Origin: Lachnospiraceae bacterium
GTDB taxonomy: Bacteria > Bacillota > Clostridia > Lachnospirales > Lachnospiraceae
NCBI GenBank assembly: GCA_910576385.1
Contig: CAJTIR010000015.1
Coordinates: forward strand, 1 to 64,000
Direction: 5' to 3'
DNA length: 64,000 bases
Below are positions 27,221 through 36,780 of the stretch, piece after piece (position 1 is the stretch's first letter; every line of letters starts with the position of its first letter). The translations under genes and the position numbers were made by a program. Under the pieces are notes generated by a model, which saw only the letters and a list, made by a program, of their open reading frames with translations, was not told the DNA's origin and did no database searches.

Positions 27221-28525
27221 TTACAAAATATCAATATATTCTCCAGACAATGCTTTGTTCATACTGCGCACCGCACAGAATTTCCCACACATAGAACAGG
27301 TATCGTCATGCTCTGGTTTTCTGTCCTCCCGAATCTTCTTGGCTGTCTCTGGATCCATCGCACACTCCCACTGTGCTTCCCAATCTAAGTTCCTGCGGGC
27401 ATCCGCCATCTTATCATCTATCTCTCTTGCGCCGCGTACACCCTTGGCGATATCCGCTGCATGTGCAGCAATCTTAGAAGCGATAATTCCCTGTTTTACA
27501 TCCTCCACATTGGGCAGTGCAAGGTGCTCTGCCGGCGTCACATAGCACAGAAATGCCGCCCCGTTTTGTGCCGCAATCGCTCCTCCGATTGCCGAGGTGA
27601 TATGGTCATACCCTGGTGCAATATCTGTGACAATGGGTCCTAGTACATAGAAAGGTGCGCCCATACAGATCGTCTGCTGCAGTTTCATATTGGCCGCAAT
27701 CTGATCCATCGGCATATGCCCTGGTCCTTCCACCATCACCTGAACATCACGTTCCCAAGCACGTTTCGTCAATTCTCCTAAACGTACTAACTCTTCAATC
27801 TGACAGACATCGGAACCATCCGCCAAACATCCTGGACGGCAGGCATCCCCAAGTGAAATCGTCACATCATATTCACGGCAAATTTCTAAGATCTCATCAA
27901 AATACTCATAAAATGGATTTTCCTCACCCGTCATGCTCATCCATGCAAACACTAGGGAACCACCTCTGGAGACAATATTCATTTTCCGCTTATGTTTCTT
28001 AATCTGTTCAATCGTCTTTCTGGTAATCCCACAGTGCAAAGTCACAAAATCCACCCCATCCTCTGCATGGAGACGCACCACATCAATAAAATCCTTGGCT
28101 GTCAACGTTGCCAGATCCCTCTGGTAATGGATTACAGAATCATACACTGGCACCGTTCCAATCATTGCCGGACACTCAGAGGTAAGTTTTCTGCGGAAAG
28201 GAATGGTGTCCCCATGAGAAGACAGATCCATAATGGCATGTGCCCCCAGATTGACAGCCTCCATTACCTTCTTCATCTCAATATCATAATCCTTGCAATC
28301 TCTGGACACTCCCAGATTAACATTGATCTTAGTCTTTAACATGGAACCTACGCCCTCAGGATCTATACAGGTGTGATTCTTATTGGCACAGATTGCCACT
28401 TTGCCCTCAGCGACTAACGGCATCAGCTCTTCCGTGGTCATTCGTTCTTTTTCGGCAACCTTTTTTAATTCCTCTGTGACGATTCCTTTGCGTGCTGCTT
28501 CCATTTGTGTTGCATATTCTCTCAT
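27221..28525 (-). CDS. thiC: Phosphomethylpyrimidine synthase
   Basis: A radical-SAM enzyme that rearranges aminoimidazole ribotide to HMP phosphate. At 434 aa it is the short form found in anaerobes, lacking the N-terminal extension. Seen: the conserved [28 protein letters not shown] and the C-terminal cluster motif [10 protein letters not shown], which ligates the 4Fe-4S centre. It is the first gene of the thi operon. It has a leader of about 430 nt with a TPP riboswitch, a terminator and a GC-rich palindrome. Confidence 0.97.
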   Translation of the reverse strand: MREYATQMEAARKGIVTEELKKVAEKERMTTEELMPLVAEGKVAICANKNHTCIDPEGVGSMLKTKINVNLGVSRDCKDYDIEMKKVMEAVNLGAHAIMDLSSHGDTIPFRRKLTSECPAMIGTVPVYDSVIHYQRDLATLTAKDFIDVVRLHAEDGVDFVTLHCGITRKTIEQIKKHKRKMNIVSRGGSLVFAWMSMTGEENPFYEYFDEILEICREYDVTISLGDACRPGCLADGSDVCQIEELVRLGELTKRAWERDVQVMVEGPGHMPMDQIAANMKLQQTICMGAPFYVLGPIVTDIAPGYDHITSAIGGAIAAQNGAAFLCYVTPAEHLALPNVEDVKQGIIASKIAAHAADIAKGVRGAREIDDKMADARRNLDWEAQWECAMDPETAKKIREDRKPEHDDTCSMCGKFCAVRSMNKALSGEYIDIL

Positions 28526-28602
28526 ATTGATCTCCTTTTTACATTTTAATTGAACAAAGTGGGCAAGCCCACATCAGCTCCCATAACCCCTCATTCATGA
28601 GG

Positions 28603-28639
28603 GCGCTGAACGGACATCCAGTGGATGTCCGTTCAGCGC
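28603..28639. repeat. 18-bp perfect GC-rich palindrome in the thiC leader
   Basis: The arms GCGCTGAACGGACATCCA and its exact complement are separated by one base (centre CCAGTGG). It is embedded in a GC-rich block (28600-28730) with more small palindromes (GTCGCTTTAGCGAC) that differs from the AT-rich surroundings. It lies between the riboswitch terminator and the thiC start, so it would be in the mRNA leader. It looks like an inserted repeat. Confidence 0.75.
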
Positions 28640-28732
28640 GGACCGAAGCGAAGCGCAGACCTTGCGCACTTTGACGCGCCGAGCGCAGTCGCTTTAGCGA
28701 CATAATTCTTTGTTCGCGAGTGCGCATAATAT

Positions 28733-28777
28733 TTTATATATTTAGGAAAGTTCGTAGAGCTTTCCTAAATATATAAA
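28733..28777. other. 18-bp perfect AT-rich inverted repeat in the thiC leader
   Basis: Arms TTTATATATTTAGGAAAG and exact complement with a 9-nt loop, directly downstream (minus strand) of the riboswitch terminator and overlapping its T-run. It could compete with or reinforce that terminator. Confidence 0.6.
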
Positions 28778-28801
28778 AAAGACGCTGTTGCCACAGCGTC
28801 T
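28774..28801 (-). terminator. Riboswitch-controlled terminator of the thi operon
   Basis: On the minus strand a 9-bp stem (AGACGCTGT/ACAGCGTCT) with a 4-nt loop and six T residues follows the TPP aptamer by about 20 nt. This is the standard off-switch geometry: TPP binding would favour termination before thiC. Confidence 0.8.
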
Positions 28802-28821
28802 CTCTTACTTTACTTGATTTG

Positions 28822-28920
28822 CGCTCCCTACAACAGTATTAACTGACAGGTTCAAAGAGTCAGGTTTTAACCTTCTCAACTGCTATGCAGTCCCTCTGCG
28901 TTTATTCTGTTTGTCCCCAT
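28822..28920 (-). promoter_or_regulatory. TPP riboswitch (THI element)
   Basis: On the minus strand the conserved parts occur in order: GGGGACA at the 5' side, a variable P3 arm, TTGAGA (CUGAGA position), CTTTGAACCTG, then GTTAATACTG and GTAGGGAGCGC closing P1. The aptamer precedes a terminator and thiC, and all downstream genes make or import thiamine precursors. It senses thiamine pyrophosphate. Confidence 0.93.
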
Positions 28921-28954
28921 TTGCCTTCAAAACTGCTGAGGATTACTGATACTT

Positions 28955-28983
28955 ATCTTATACAATTTCTGTTACTTTGTCAA
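28955..28983 (-). promoter_or_regulatory. Promoter of the thi operon
   Basis: A perfect TTGACA (28983..28978), 17 bp and TAAGAT (28960..28955) on the minus strand, about 28 bp upstream of the aptamer's first conserved bases. Confidence 0.7.
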
Positions 28984-29005
28984 CAGCAACTTAAATGGTA
29001 GTTAC

Positions 29006-29033
29006 TTGACAAAAATAGCCCTTTTGATACAAT
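29006..29033 (+). promoter_or_regulatory. Promoter of the secreted Fn3/propeller protein
   Basis: TTGACA (29006-29011), 16 bp, TACAAT (29028-29033), diverging from the thi promoter. The leader is only about 30 nt and carries AAGGAGAA. Confidence 0.7.
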
Positions 29034-29069
29034 TATAGAAAATAGCTATAAAAAGGAGAAAGAAAATTG

Positions 29070-31361
29070 ATGAAAAAAATAACAGCTCTATTATTAACAG
29101 CTGTCTTATTGGTAAGCGCCATACAGCCAGTATGTGCGGCATATCCCACTGACAGTATGCAGCCAAAGATTCCGACAGAAAGCAACGGTACTCAGTCAGC
29201 CAATCCACATGAAAACGACAGTATATCGTCCGTTACGCCTGATCAGGCAGCCAAAAACATTACTACGCAGGCAGAGGACTTCACGTTTGAATTTGTGTCA
29301 AACGAAGACGGACCATATGACAAAGCATATTACTCTCCTGGCTCTAGTGGCAACACCAGCTCCACAGCTTACGCTGGTAATAATGCAGGCAGCAGCCCTG
29401 TTACCGTATCTATCTCCAGTTCCAACACAAATGTATTAAGAATCACCTCAGGCACAAAAACAACTTTGGCTGCCGGCGCCTATTATTTTGAATCAATTAA
29501 ATATGAGGTTCTAAAAGCTGGCTATGCAGATATCATTGTTACAATTGGAAAGAACTCTTACAAACAACGTGTTTATGTAGTGCCGTGGGGAGTTTCGCTT
29601 TCGGCTCCCAAACAGACAGATTTCAACCACATTACTCTGAAATGGAAAAAAATTTCCGGCTGCAGCGGCTACTATGTGCAGCGCGCAGGAAGTAATGGTA
29701 AATTTAAAACACTCAAAACGGTAGGCGCTAACACCAACAAAGTTACCTTACCAGTAGATTGGAACGTGGAATATTATTACCAAATTATCGGTTATGTAAA
29801 GGATGATGTACGCACCATAACAGGGTTGCCTAACGCGCCGGAATCTTTTACAGCCCGGAAAATGGCGGGTTCCACTATTACCTCCGTGAAAAAATCGGGC
29901 AGCAGCAGCCTGCAGGTCAACTGGAACGCTTTCAAAGGCGCAACGGGATATAAACTTTATCGTTCCACCCAGGAAAATGGAACTTATAAGTGCATATATA
30001 CTGCAAAGAGCGGCAATATAACTTCCTATAAACAGAAAGTCAGCAAGGGCGTCCCATACTATTACAAACTGATTACAATGGATGCAATAGGCAAAAGTGA
30101 TTTTTCCCCATCTGTATCCCAGATGATCTCTGTAAAAAGCAAAACCAAAAGAATATCATGCAGCAAAATAAAGCAGAAATCTTCTTACGGCTACGGACAA
30201 TATTTGTCCTACTGGGCACACCCAGACACTACATACTACTACCAGTCTGGCGGCAAGCTCCATGTAGTCTGCGTCCAGAACAGCGGCAATTTGAAAATTT
30301 ATACCTTAAATTCTTCCTTCAAGGTGACAAAAACAAAAACCATAAAATTAAAATACGACGTCTGGGGCGGATTTTACCAGGGGACAGACGGCAATTTTTA
30401 CGTGGCAATAGGCTATAACAACCCGAAAGAGAGCACGTCTAAAACCGTGATTCAAGTAATCCAATACAACAGCAAATGGAAAAAGTTAAAGACAGCAAAC
30501 ATCAAGGGCGGAGCTATGAATACCTTTCAAGGTATTTATGCACCCTTTGACGCCGGAAACTGCCGCATGGATATGCAGGGAAACACCCTTTATCTGATGA
30601 CCTCAAGACAGATGTTTGAGTACTTTGGCGAAGGAGTGCGCCACCAGTCTAATATCTCCTTTAAAATCAATACCAAAAAGATGAAAGCAAAGGAAGCAAA
30701 CGAGAGTTATGCCAGCCATTCCTTTAATCAGTTTGCCAAATTCAAAGATGATGCACTCTATCTTTTGGATCACGGAGACTCCAACCCCCGCAGCCTTAAT
30801 TTGACAACTGTATCTGATTACGGCTCAGACATACAGAAAGTAAGTTCTTTATCCATGTTGAATCTTACGGGAAACCACGGCAATAACTTTACCGGATGCA
30901 GGGTTGGGGGCATGGAAATCGGGAGCGAGAATGTGCTTGTATGCGGAACCTCTCAGCCTCATAAAAACAAAATAAAAAAGATTTCCGGCTTCGGTTATGA
31001 TATGAAATACAATGCATTCCTTGCTCTTGCCAACCGCAAAACTGGTAAGGTAACATTTAAATGGCTGACAACCTATCATCCAAAAACAACCTCTGTCATC
31101 GTAGGGGAAACGCGTATGGTAAAATTATCGGACAGCCGTTTTGCCATCCTTTATTCCACTACACAGAAAGGGAAAACCAGCTTAAATTATGCAGTGTACA
31201 GCGATACCGGCAAAAAGATTTACTCCAAAAAATATTCCAATATGGTATTTGACGGCGATTCACAGCCCATTTTAGATAAAGGACGCATTATCTGGATATC
31301 TTCAACCGAAAAAAACGGCAAGACAAAGACTAAACTTTACGCTATACCTGCCATATTTTAA
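29070..31361 (+). CDS. Secreted beta-rich protein with Fn3-like modules
   Basis: The 763-aa product has a signal peptide (about 1-23, ending VCA-A), a Ser/Asn-rich region (to about 165), two fibronectin type III-like modules (about 170-255 and 265-350, with ITLKWKKISGCSGYYVQR and LQVNWNAFKGATGYKLYR) and a C-terminal half of short beta repeats (370-763) that could be a propeller. No catalytic motif, anchor or sorting signal is visible. The ATG at 29070 is chosen; a TTG three bases upstream is better spaced from AAGGAG and may be used. It is a monocistronic gene with its own promoter and terminator. Binding or adhesion is plausible but unproven. Confidence 0.85.
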   Translation: MKKITALLLTAVLLVSAIQPVCAAYPTDSMQPKIPTESNGTQSANPHENDSISSVTPDQAAKNITTQAEDFTFEFVSNEDGPYDKAYYSPGSSGNTSSTAYAGNNAGSSPVTVSISSSNTNVLRITSGTKTTLAAGAYYFESIKYEVLKAGYADIIVTIGKNSYKQRVYVVPWGVSLSAPKQTDFNHITLKWKKISGCSGYYVQRAGSNGKFKTLKTVGANTNKVTLPVDWNVEYYYQIIGYVKDDVRTITGLPNAPESFTARKMAGSTITSVKKSGSSSLQVNWNAFKGATGYKLYRSTQENGTYKCIYTAKSGNITSYKQKVSKGVPYYYKLITMDAIGKSDFSPSVSQMISVKSKTKRISCSKIKQKSSYGYGQYLSYWAHPDTTYYYQSGGKLHVVCVQNSGNLKIYTLNSSFKVTKTKTIKLKYDVWGGFYQGTDGNFYVAIGYNNPKESTSKTVIQVIQYNSKWKKLKTANIKGGAMNTFQGIYAPFDAGNCRMDMQGNTLYLMTSRQMFEYFGEGVRHQSNISFKINTKKMKAKEANESYASHSFNQFAKFKDDALYLLDHGDSNPRSLNLTTVSDYGSDIQKVSSLSMLNLTGNHGNNFTGCRVGGMEIGSENVLVCGTSQPHKNKIKKISGFGYDMKYNAFLALANRKTGKVTFKWLTTYHPKTTSVIVGETRMVKLSDSRFAILYSTTQKGKTSLNYAVYSDTGKKIYSKKYSNMVFDGDSQPILDKGRIIWISSTEKNGKTKTKLYAIPAIF

Positions 31362-31393
31362 CAGCTAAAAGATTTAAAAAAGTATGGAATATA

Positions 31394-31460
31394 AAGAAGA
31401 GTCCCCCTAGGGAATCAAGAGATTGCAAGGCCTGATTTCCCTGGGGGACTCTTCTTTTTT
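31394..31460. terminator. Strong terminator after the Fn3 gene
   Basis: A long stem (AAGAAGAGTCCCCC with its complement, continuing into GGGAAATCA-type pairing) is followed by TTCTTTTTT. It is partly symmetrical and may also stop leftward transcripts. Confidence 0.85.
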
Positions 31461-31557
31461 GAATGAGAAGATCTAAAAATTGGTATTATTAGACTCCCCC
31501 TTTTGGCACAATAAGTTAGAAACAAAAAATTGGGAACCCAAATAACTTTCACTCATG

Positions 31558-32499
31558 TCACGCTTCATAATCTTCAATGATCGGCGGAATCTGTGAGAGC
31601 ATATTATAAATATCCTCAAACATCGCGCTTTTGGTAGTGCCCAAATTACTTGCGTAGTTGATATGCTTCATTACCTCCTGATACTGCTGTTTGGTCCTCT
31701 CAAAGAAACCACACAAAGTCTCCAGGGACATTCGGGATTCCTCAATCACTCTTGAAATCTCTGACTGCACAGAAGTAGCATTTTCCGCCGCACCTGTAAT
31801 CTTATCAAACATTTTATAAGTTTCATTGACCTTATTAATACTTTCTTCGAGCGCTTCATAAGATGCCTCAATACTGGCACTTAATTTCTCTGTTCCCTGC
31901 TCTACATCACCGATATTTACATTTACCTCAGCGACCAAATTCTTAATCTCATCTGCTAATTCCTTGACCTCCACCGCTACAACAGCAAAACCTTTGCCCT
32001 GCTGTCCGGCTCTTGCCGCCTCTATAGAGGCATTCAATGCAAGAATATTGGTCTGATCAGCAATGGTAATAATTTTACTGGTGCTGCCCTTAATCTCTTT
32101 CACAGACTTTTGAAAGACTTCAAAAGTCTCTCCCATATTTCTAAAGTGCTCCTCCACTTGCTGAGAGCTGCCCTTTAAACTCTCCACTTCTTGCTGCGCC
32201 TCTTTTACTGATTGGGCAATCTCACTTTTCACTGTATTAAACTGTCCAGAAACCTCGTCAATATTAGAAAAATTCTGTCCAAACTCTTGCAATTCTTCTT
32301 GAAATTGCTCTGACTCTCCCAAGACACCGTCAAAAGAACTTCTTACCATACCCAATTCCTGAAGAGAATCTACCTCTTTTTGGACAAGTTCCCCATGATA
32401 ATCTTTGAGACTGCCAATTACATATACCACAGGATAGAGACTTTTGTCTTTGTCATGTTTCTTCCCTAATCCCATTTGGGATTTTTTTCTGAATGTCAT
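31558..32499 (-). CDS. Soluble methyl-accepting chemotaxis-type signalling protein
   Basis: A 313-aa protein with the cytoplasmic MCP hairpin: long helices and the highly conserved tip [20 protein letters not shown]...[13 protein letters not shown] (about residues 140-185), where CheA and CheW bind. No membrane segment or signal peptide is present, so it is cytoplasmic. It follows a FIST sensor gene by 12 nt, and FIST domains are known signal inputs. No other chemotaxis gene is in the window. Confidence 0.9.
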   Translation of the reverse strand: MTFRKKSQMGLGKKHDKDKSLYPVVYVIGSLKDYHGELVQKEVDSLQELGMVRSSFDGVLGESEQFQEELQEFGQNFSNIDEVSGQFNTVKSEIAQSVKEAQQEVESLKGSSQQVEEHFRNMGETFEVFQKSVKEIKGSTSKIITIADQTNILALNASIEAARAGQQGKGFAVVAVEVKELADEIKNLVAEVNVNIGDVEQGTEKLSASIEASYEALEESINKVNETYKMFDKITGAAENATSVQSEISRVIEESRMSLETLCGFFERTKQQYQEVMKHINYASNLGTTKSAMFEDIYNMLSQIPPIIEDYEA

Positions 32500-32511
32500 T
32501 TCCTTCCCCCT

Positions 32512-33573
32512 TTATTCAAATACCACACAGGTCATAGACTGGTTTACAAAACGGTTATTATAATGTTCTCCATATCCCACAAGCCCTGCATGGCTGCCCA
32601 AAACACCCATTTCCCGCAGATACTCTTGCATGTAATGTTCCTCACTAAATAAAAGATACCGAAACAGACAATTGACAGAAAATACCGCTGATATCTTGGA
32701 AAAATCTTTGCGGATTGTCTGAATTGTATCTCTGACAATTGCCCGATAATCTCCAAGCTCCAATAAAATAAGCACATCCGAATCATTTACCTGACGAAAA
32801 CAGGTCAAAGCATTTCCACTCACCTCTTTGATGGAGATAATACAAGTATCATTTCCATTGATTTTCCCAAAAGGATTTTTAAAGGTCTGTGTGGTAATCT
32901 CTTGTTCTGTCACATGAAGAATCTCTTGATAAACCTGCTTTGCCGGTTTCCCGTTTAATTCTCCAATTATGTATTTGGCCCGATCAGTTCTAGAGGCAAT
33001 AAAGCGATAATCACCAAACTGATGATAGATGTTTTCTTTGTATGCCTTCACCTTGCCATTTTTATTCTTAATTAGTGCATATGCCACTGCATCCTCATAT
33101 ATCTTCCCATTCGCAGACACCTTTCCAGCATCTCCCGTTCCGCCCACCAAAGCAATATTTCTCCGTTTCAAAACACTGTGAATCGTAGTCAGCGCACAGG
33201 CATCATTACCAGAACAAAAATCAATGCACACTGTATTAGTTTGGGAGGCTCCTACCTTATCCACATCCCGTTCCAGACGCTGAATGTACTTTACCGGCAT
33301 GGTAGATACCTGTTCCAATACATTTGCCGCCACATCAACCCCATCCGTATATGCTATAATACCAACGCCTTTTTCCACCACTCTGGTATCATAACTCATC
33401 CCAATACATCCAATACTGGGCACCCCAGGATAGAGTTTCTCTAACTCTTTTACATGTGTCTCAAATTGTTCCTGGTTGGACATCAGCATAATCAATTGAG
33501 GATTATTCAGCCCACGGGCTGCTTCTTTTAAATTTCCGCTTTGGTTCATTCCAAAAAACTGTTTCACTATCAT
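32512..33573 (-). CDS. FIST-domain sensory protein
   Basis: 353 aa with an N-terminal FIST domain (about 15-190, with VPSIGCIGMSYDTRV and the ALVGGTGDAG motif) and a C-terminal FIST_C domain (about 200-350). FIST domains are proposed to bind small ligands such as amino acids. The ATG at 33573 is chosen because AAAGGG lies 6 nt upstream; an ATG 15 bases earlier lacks a ribosome site. It is co-transcribed with the soluble MCP, suggesting an intracellular sensor/transducer pair. Confidence 0.85.
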   Translation of the reverse strand: MIVKQFFGMNQSGNLKEAARGLNNPQLIMLMSNQEQFETHVKELEKLYPGVPSIGCIGMSYDTRVVEKGVGIIAYTDGVDVAANVLEQVSTMPVKYIQRLERDVDKVGASQTNTVCIDFCSGNDACALTTIHSVLKRRNIALVGGTGDAGKVSANGKIYEDAVAYALIKNKNGKVKAYKENIYHQFGDYRFIASRTDRAKYIIGELNGKPAKQVYQEILHVTEQEITTQTFKNPFGKINGNDTCIISIKEVSGNALTCFRQVNDSDVLILLELGDYRAIVRDTIQTIRKDFSKISAVFSVNCLFRYLLFSEEHYMQEYLREMGVLGSHAGLVGYGEHYNNRFVNQSMTCVVFE

Positions 33574-33667
33574 GTCCCTTTCTTCCATAGATTATAGATT
33601 GAAAATACATAAATGCCTTTTGCCGTTTAACGCTGGCAGAGACAAGATCTTACTTTGCTCTAATTTA

Positions 33668-33697
33668 ATCTTACTATAAGCCGATATAAAACGTCAA
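33668..33697 (-). promoter_or_regulatory. Promoter of the FIST-MCP pair
   Basis: TTGACG (33697..33692), 18 bp, TAAGAT (33673..33668) on the minus strand, about 95 nt upstream of the chosen ATG. Confidence 0.45.
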
Positions 33698-33703
33698 CGT
33701 TTA

Positions 33704-35065
33704 TTATTCTCCACGCAAAACTTCTAAAGCTTTTAAAATTTGATTATCATGCATTGGGTTATATTCCTTCTCCCCCTCCTGCCCTTGATACTCATATTCA
33801 AGCTCAATATCGGGAGAAATACCCACTCCATGAATATAATTTCCCTTAGGTGTAAAATATTTTGCCATTGTCACCTTAAGAGCGCTTCCATCCTCCAGTG
33901 GGATAATACTTTGCACAATTCCTTTCCCAAATGTTGTGGTTCCAATCAATGTACCATAACCATAATCCTTAATCGCCCCCGCAAAAATTTCAGAAGCACT
34001 TGCACTATTCTCATTGATTAAAACTGCCATTGGTATATTCATGCACTTTGCATCGGATTTATAATCAGAACGGCTGCCATATTTATCTTCTGTATACACT
34101 ACCAAACCTTCTGGCAAGATCTGATCAAGCATATCACAGACTGCCTGCAGAACCCCGCCCGGATTATCACGCAAATCCACAATCATAGAAACCATTCCCT
34201 GGCTCTCTAGTTCTTTGACCGCCTCTGCAAACTGCTCCGCTGTGGAAACAGAAAATTCGGTAATCTGAATCCATCCAACATTTCCCTCCAACATCTGAGA
34301 CTGAACCGTAGGTACTTCAATCTGTCTGCGCTGTACATCAAAGCCCAGATTTTCTTGTTCCCCAGCACGCACAATTTCCAGATGAACAGTAGTTCCCTCT
34401 TCCCCTTTGATATGGGTGGTCAGTTCTGATAATTCCACACTGTCCGCCTCAATATCATCCACTTTGACGATCACATCTCCATCTCTCAGTCCCGCCTCCT
34501 CAGCCGGTGTACCTGGATAAACATGCAAAATCATCACCGTTTTGGTATCTACATTCTGTGTCAGTACAGTACCAATTCCATAATAAACGCCTGTGGTGCT
34601 GTCATTAAAAGAGGCAAACTCTTCTGCCGAAAAATATGCAGAATAAGGATCTCCTAAACCCTCTACCATTCCAGCATACATTCCTTCCACCATTGCATCT
34701 TGATCAACTGGTTCATAATAATATTGATCGATCAAATCTGCCAAATCTGCCGCTTTTTCTGTAACATCTTTTTGCGCAATTGCTTTCTTTGAACTTTCTG
34801 TATCTTTTTGTTTCTGTTTTTTGACTTCACTGTTGTTTGCTGTGGCTGTATTTCCCTGAATGAAAGCCATTCTTGCGCCAACTCCAACTGCCAATACAAC
34901 CAACAGCGTGCCTAAAATTCCGACCAGCATTCCAATGCCAAAGCCTGGTCCCTTCTTACCAGAAGACATGTTCTTATTACTCTGCTGCTGTTTTTGAAGA
35001 GCATATTCCTGTGCAAGTGTTTCTTGGGGATCTAAATTCTTTGAATGATTGTGCTGTGTGTCCAT
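33704..35065 (-). CDS. S41-family C-terminal processing peptidase (CtpA/CtpB-like)
   Basis: A membrane-anchored serine protease of 453 aa: cytoplasmic Gln/Asn-rich start, one membrane helix (about 41-68), a PDZ domain (about 155-240, with YGIGTVL and PAEEAGLRDGDVIVKVDDI) and the S41 domain with Ser in NENSASASEIFAG (about 354) and Lys in TTFGKGIVQ (about 379). It cleaves C-termini of extracytoplasmic proteins. Neighbouring ftsEX is commonly followed by such a protease in Firmicutes, suggesting a link to septal wall remodelling. Confidence 0.95.
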   Translation of the reverse strand: MDTQHNHSKNLDPQETLAQEYALQKQQQSNKNMSSGKKGPGFGIGMLVGILGTLLVVLAVGVGARMAFIQGNTATANNSEVKKQKQKDTESSKKAIAQKDVTEKAADLADLIDQYYYEPVDQDAMVEGMYAGMVEGLGDPYSAYFSAEEFASFNDSTTGVYYGIGTVLTQNVDTKTVMILHVYPGTPAEEAGLRDGDVIVKVDDIEADSVELSELTTHIKGEEGTTVHLEIVRAGEQENLGFDVQRRQIEVPTVQSQMLEGNVGWIQITEFSVSTAEQFAEAVKELESQGMVSMIVDLRDNPGGVLQAVCDMLDQILPEGLVVYTEDKYGSRSDYKSDAKCMNIPMAVLINENSASASEIFAGAIKDYGYGTLIGTTTFGKGIVQSIIPLEDGSALKVTMAKYFTPKGNYIHGVGISPDIELEYEYQGQEGEKEYNPMHDNQILKALEVLRGE

Positions 35066-35182
35066 ATTCTTCCTCTTTTCCTAATAAATTGAAGCGCTCT
35101 TATACCATCACTGGAGTCTCTATCAGAACTAATTTCATTCCTTTTATTTCCCATCACTTCCCCATTCCTTACATCGTTTACC

Positions 35183-36091
35183 TCAGACCTTCAAATGTTT
35201 TCTTATTGTCATGCGGCTGCCCAAAAATCCAATGCCCACACCAAGGATCAAAGCTACAGGTACCAAAACTGAAAATACTTGATCCACCGGAAGAAAATCT
35301 AACATCCCAGAAAGCCAGCGAAACTTATCTGCCACATAGAAGATAATCCTGCGGTACATAAAGTATAATACTGCAAGCGGCAGGGCGGAACCGATCACCC
35401 CAATCAAAATTCCTTCCACAATAAAAGGAGCGCGCACAAAATAATCCGTTGCACCAATTAGTTTCATAATCGCAATCTCCTCTCGGCGCACTGCAATACC
35501 AACTGTTACAGTATTGCTGATCAAAAACACTGCCACACATAAGAGAATCAGGATAATTCCTGCTGAGACATAACCAATCAGGCGATTAAAATCTGTCAGA
35601 GTGTTTGCCGCCGCATCAGAACTCTTAACTTCCTTGACTCCATCTAAGGATTCAAGGTATGTAACTAAAGATTCCTGCATGGAAATATCATTCATATACA
35701 CTTCATAATGAGCAGAATGTATCAGTGGATTATCATCGGCAAAATCCTCGGCAAATTCTTCTGCCCCCTCAAAATAAACCTTTTGAAATTCATCCCAAGT
35801 GTCCTCTGCCGATACAAAAACTTTCTTGGATACTTCCACCCGCTTATCAATCTGCTTGCCGATCGCTTTGATCTCCTTCTCTTTGATATTATCCTCAAAA
35901 AAAACAGTGACAGCAACGCCGGATTCTACTTCTTTTACCACTTTCTGAAAATTTACTACTACAGAATAAAATACCCCAAACAGAAAAATACATGCAGACA
36001 TTGTGGCAATGGAGGCCAGAGAGAACATTTTATTCTTCCAGATATTTTTAACCCCCTGCTTTAAAGTATATAAAAATGTACTAATCCTCAT
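35183..36091 (-). CDS. ftsX: Cell-division ABC transporter permease FtsX
   Basis: About 302 aa with four membrane helices and an extracellular domain between TM1 and TM2 (about 45-165), as in FtsX proteins that activate wall hydrolases at the septum. Conserved features include ISNTVTVGIAVRREEIAIMKLIGAT. The ATG at 36091 is preferred (AGG-type site 8 nt upstream); an in-frame GTG lies 9 bases earlier. It overlaps the end of ftsE, so the two are translationally coupled. Confidence 0.95.
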   Translation of the reverse strand: MRISTFLYTLKQGVKNIWKNKMFSLASIATMSACIFLFGVFYSVVVNFQKVVKEVESGVAVTVFFEDNIKEKEIKAIGKQIDKRVEVSKKVFVSAEDTWDEFQKVYFEGAEEFAEDFADDNPLIHSAHYEVYMNDISMQESLVTYLESLDGVKEVKSSDAAANTLTDFNRLIGYVSAGIILILLCVAVFLISNTVTVGIAVRREEIAIMKLIGATDYFVRAPFIVEGILIGVIGSALPLAVLYFMYRRIIFYVADKFRWLSGMLDFLPVDQVFSVLVPVALILGVGIGFLGSRMTIRKHLKV

Positions 36092-36764
36092 AACTATCAC
36101 CTGCCTTCTCGTCTCCGACGATCACGCCTTTTTTCATAGTTATGACACGTTTCTTCATCGCCCGCACAATCTCCTGGTTATGTGTGACCACCAAAACAGT
36201 TGTCCCCCTATGGTTGATCTCTTCCAACAATTTCATAATATCCCAGGCATTATGAGCATCTAAATTTCCGGTAGGCTCATCCGCCAAAAGAATCTTTGGC
36301 TCATTTACCAACGCCCTGGCAATTGCCACCCGTTGCTGCTCCCCGCCGGAAATCTCCCGCGGATACGATTTATACTTTGCAGCCAGTCCCACCATAGACA
36401 ATACTGCCGGCACCTTGCGGCGCATTGACTTCGTGGGCGCGCCAATTACACGCTGGGCAAATGCTACATTCTCATAGACATTACGATCCTTTAACAGTCT
36501 AAAATCCTGAAACACTACACCGACATGCCTGCGAAATCTGGGCACATCTCGATGACGTATGCTTCCCAACTTCTGATTGTTGATCACAATATTGCCGCTG
36601 GTTGGCTCTAACTCCTTAAGTAATAATTTTATCAACGTGGATTTTCCTGAGCCACTGTCTCCGACCACAAAGACAAATTCTCCTGGCTCTATTTTCAGAC
36701 TGACATCGTTTAGCGCCGGAATCCCTGCCGAATATGATTTGCTGACATTTTCAAGTTTTATCAT
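36081..36764 (-). CDS. ftsE: Cell-division ATP-binding protein FtsE
   Basis: A 227-aa ABC ATPase with Walker A GDSGSGKST (about 36), Q-loop VFQDFRLL, signature SGGEQQR (about 138) and Walker B ILLADEPTGNLD (about 158). It pairs with FtsX to control peptidoglycan hydrolases during division. It starts 16 nt after the CdaR-type regulator gene, an unusual but tight linkage. Confidence 0.96.
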   Translation of the reverse strand: MIKLENVSKSYSAGIPALNDVSLKIEPGEFVFVVGDSGSGKSTLIKLLLKELEPTSGNIVINNQKLGSIRHRDVPRFRRHVGVVFQDFRLLKDRNVYENVAFAQRVIGAPTKSMRRKVPAVLSMVGLAAKYKSYPREISGGEQQRVAIARALVNEPKILLADEPTGNLDAHNAWDIMKLLEEINHRGTTVLVVTHNQEIVRAMKKRVITMKKGVIVGDEKAGDSYED

Positions 36765-36780
36765 CTATGCCTCCTAAATC

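Noticed and set aside
28539-28727. 62-aa reading frame in the thiC leader
   Set aside because: It is produced by the GC-rich palindromic block, has no ribosome site and sits inside a riboswitch leader.
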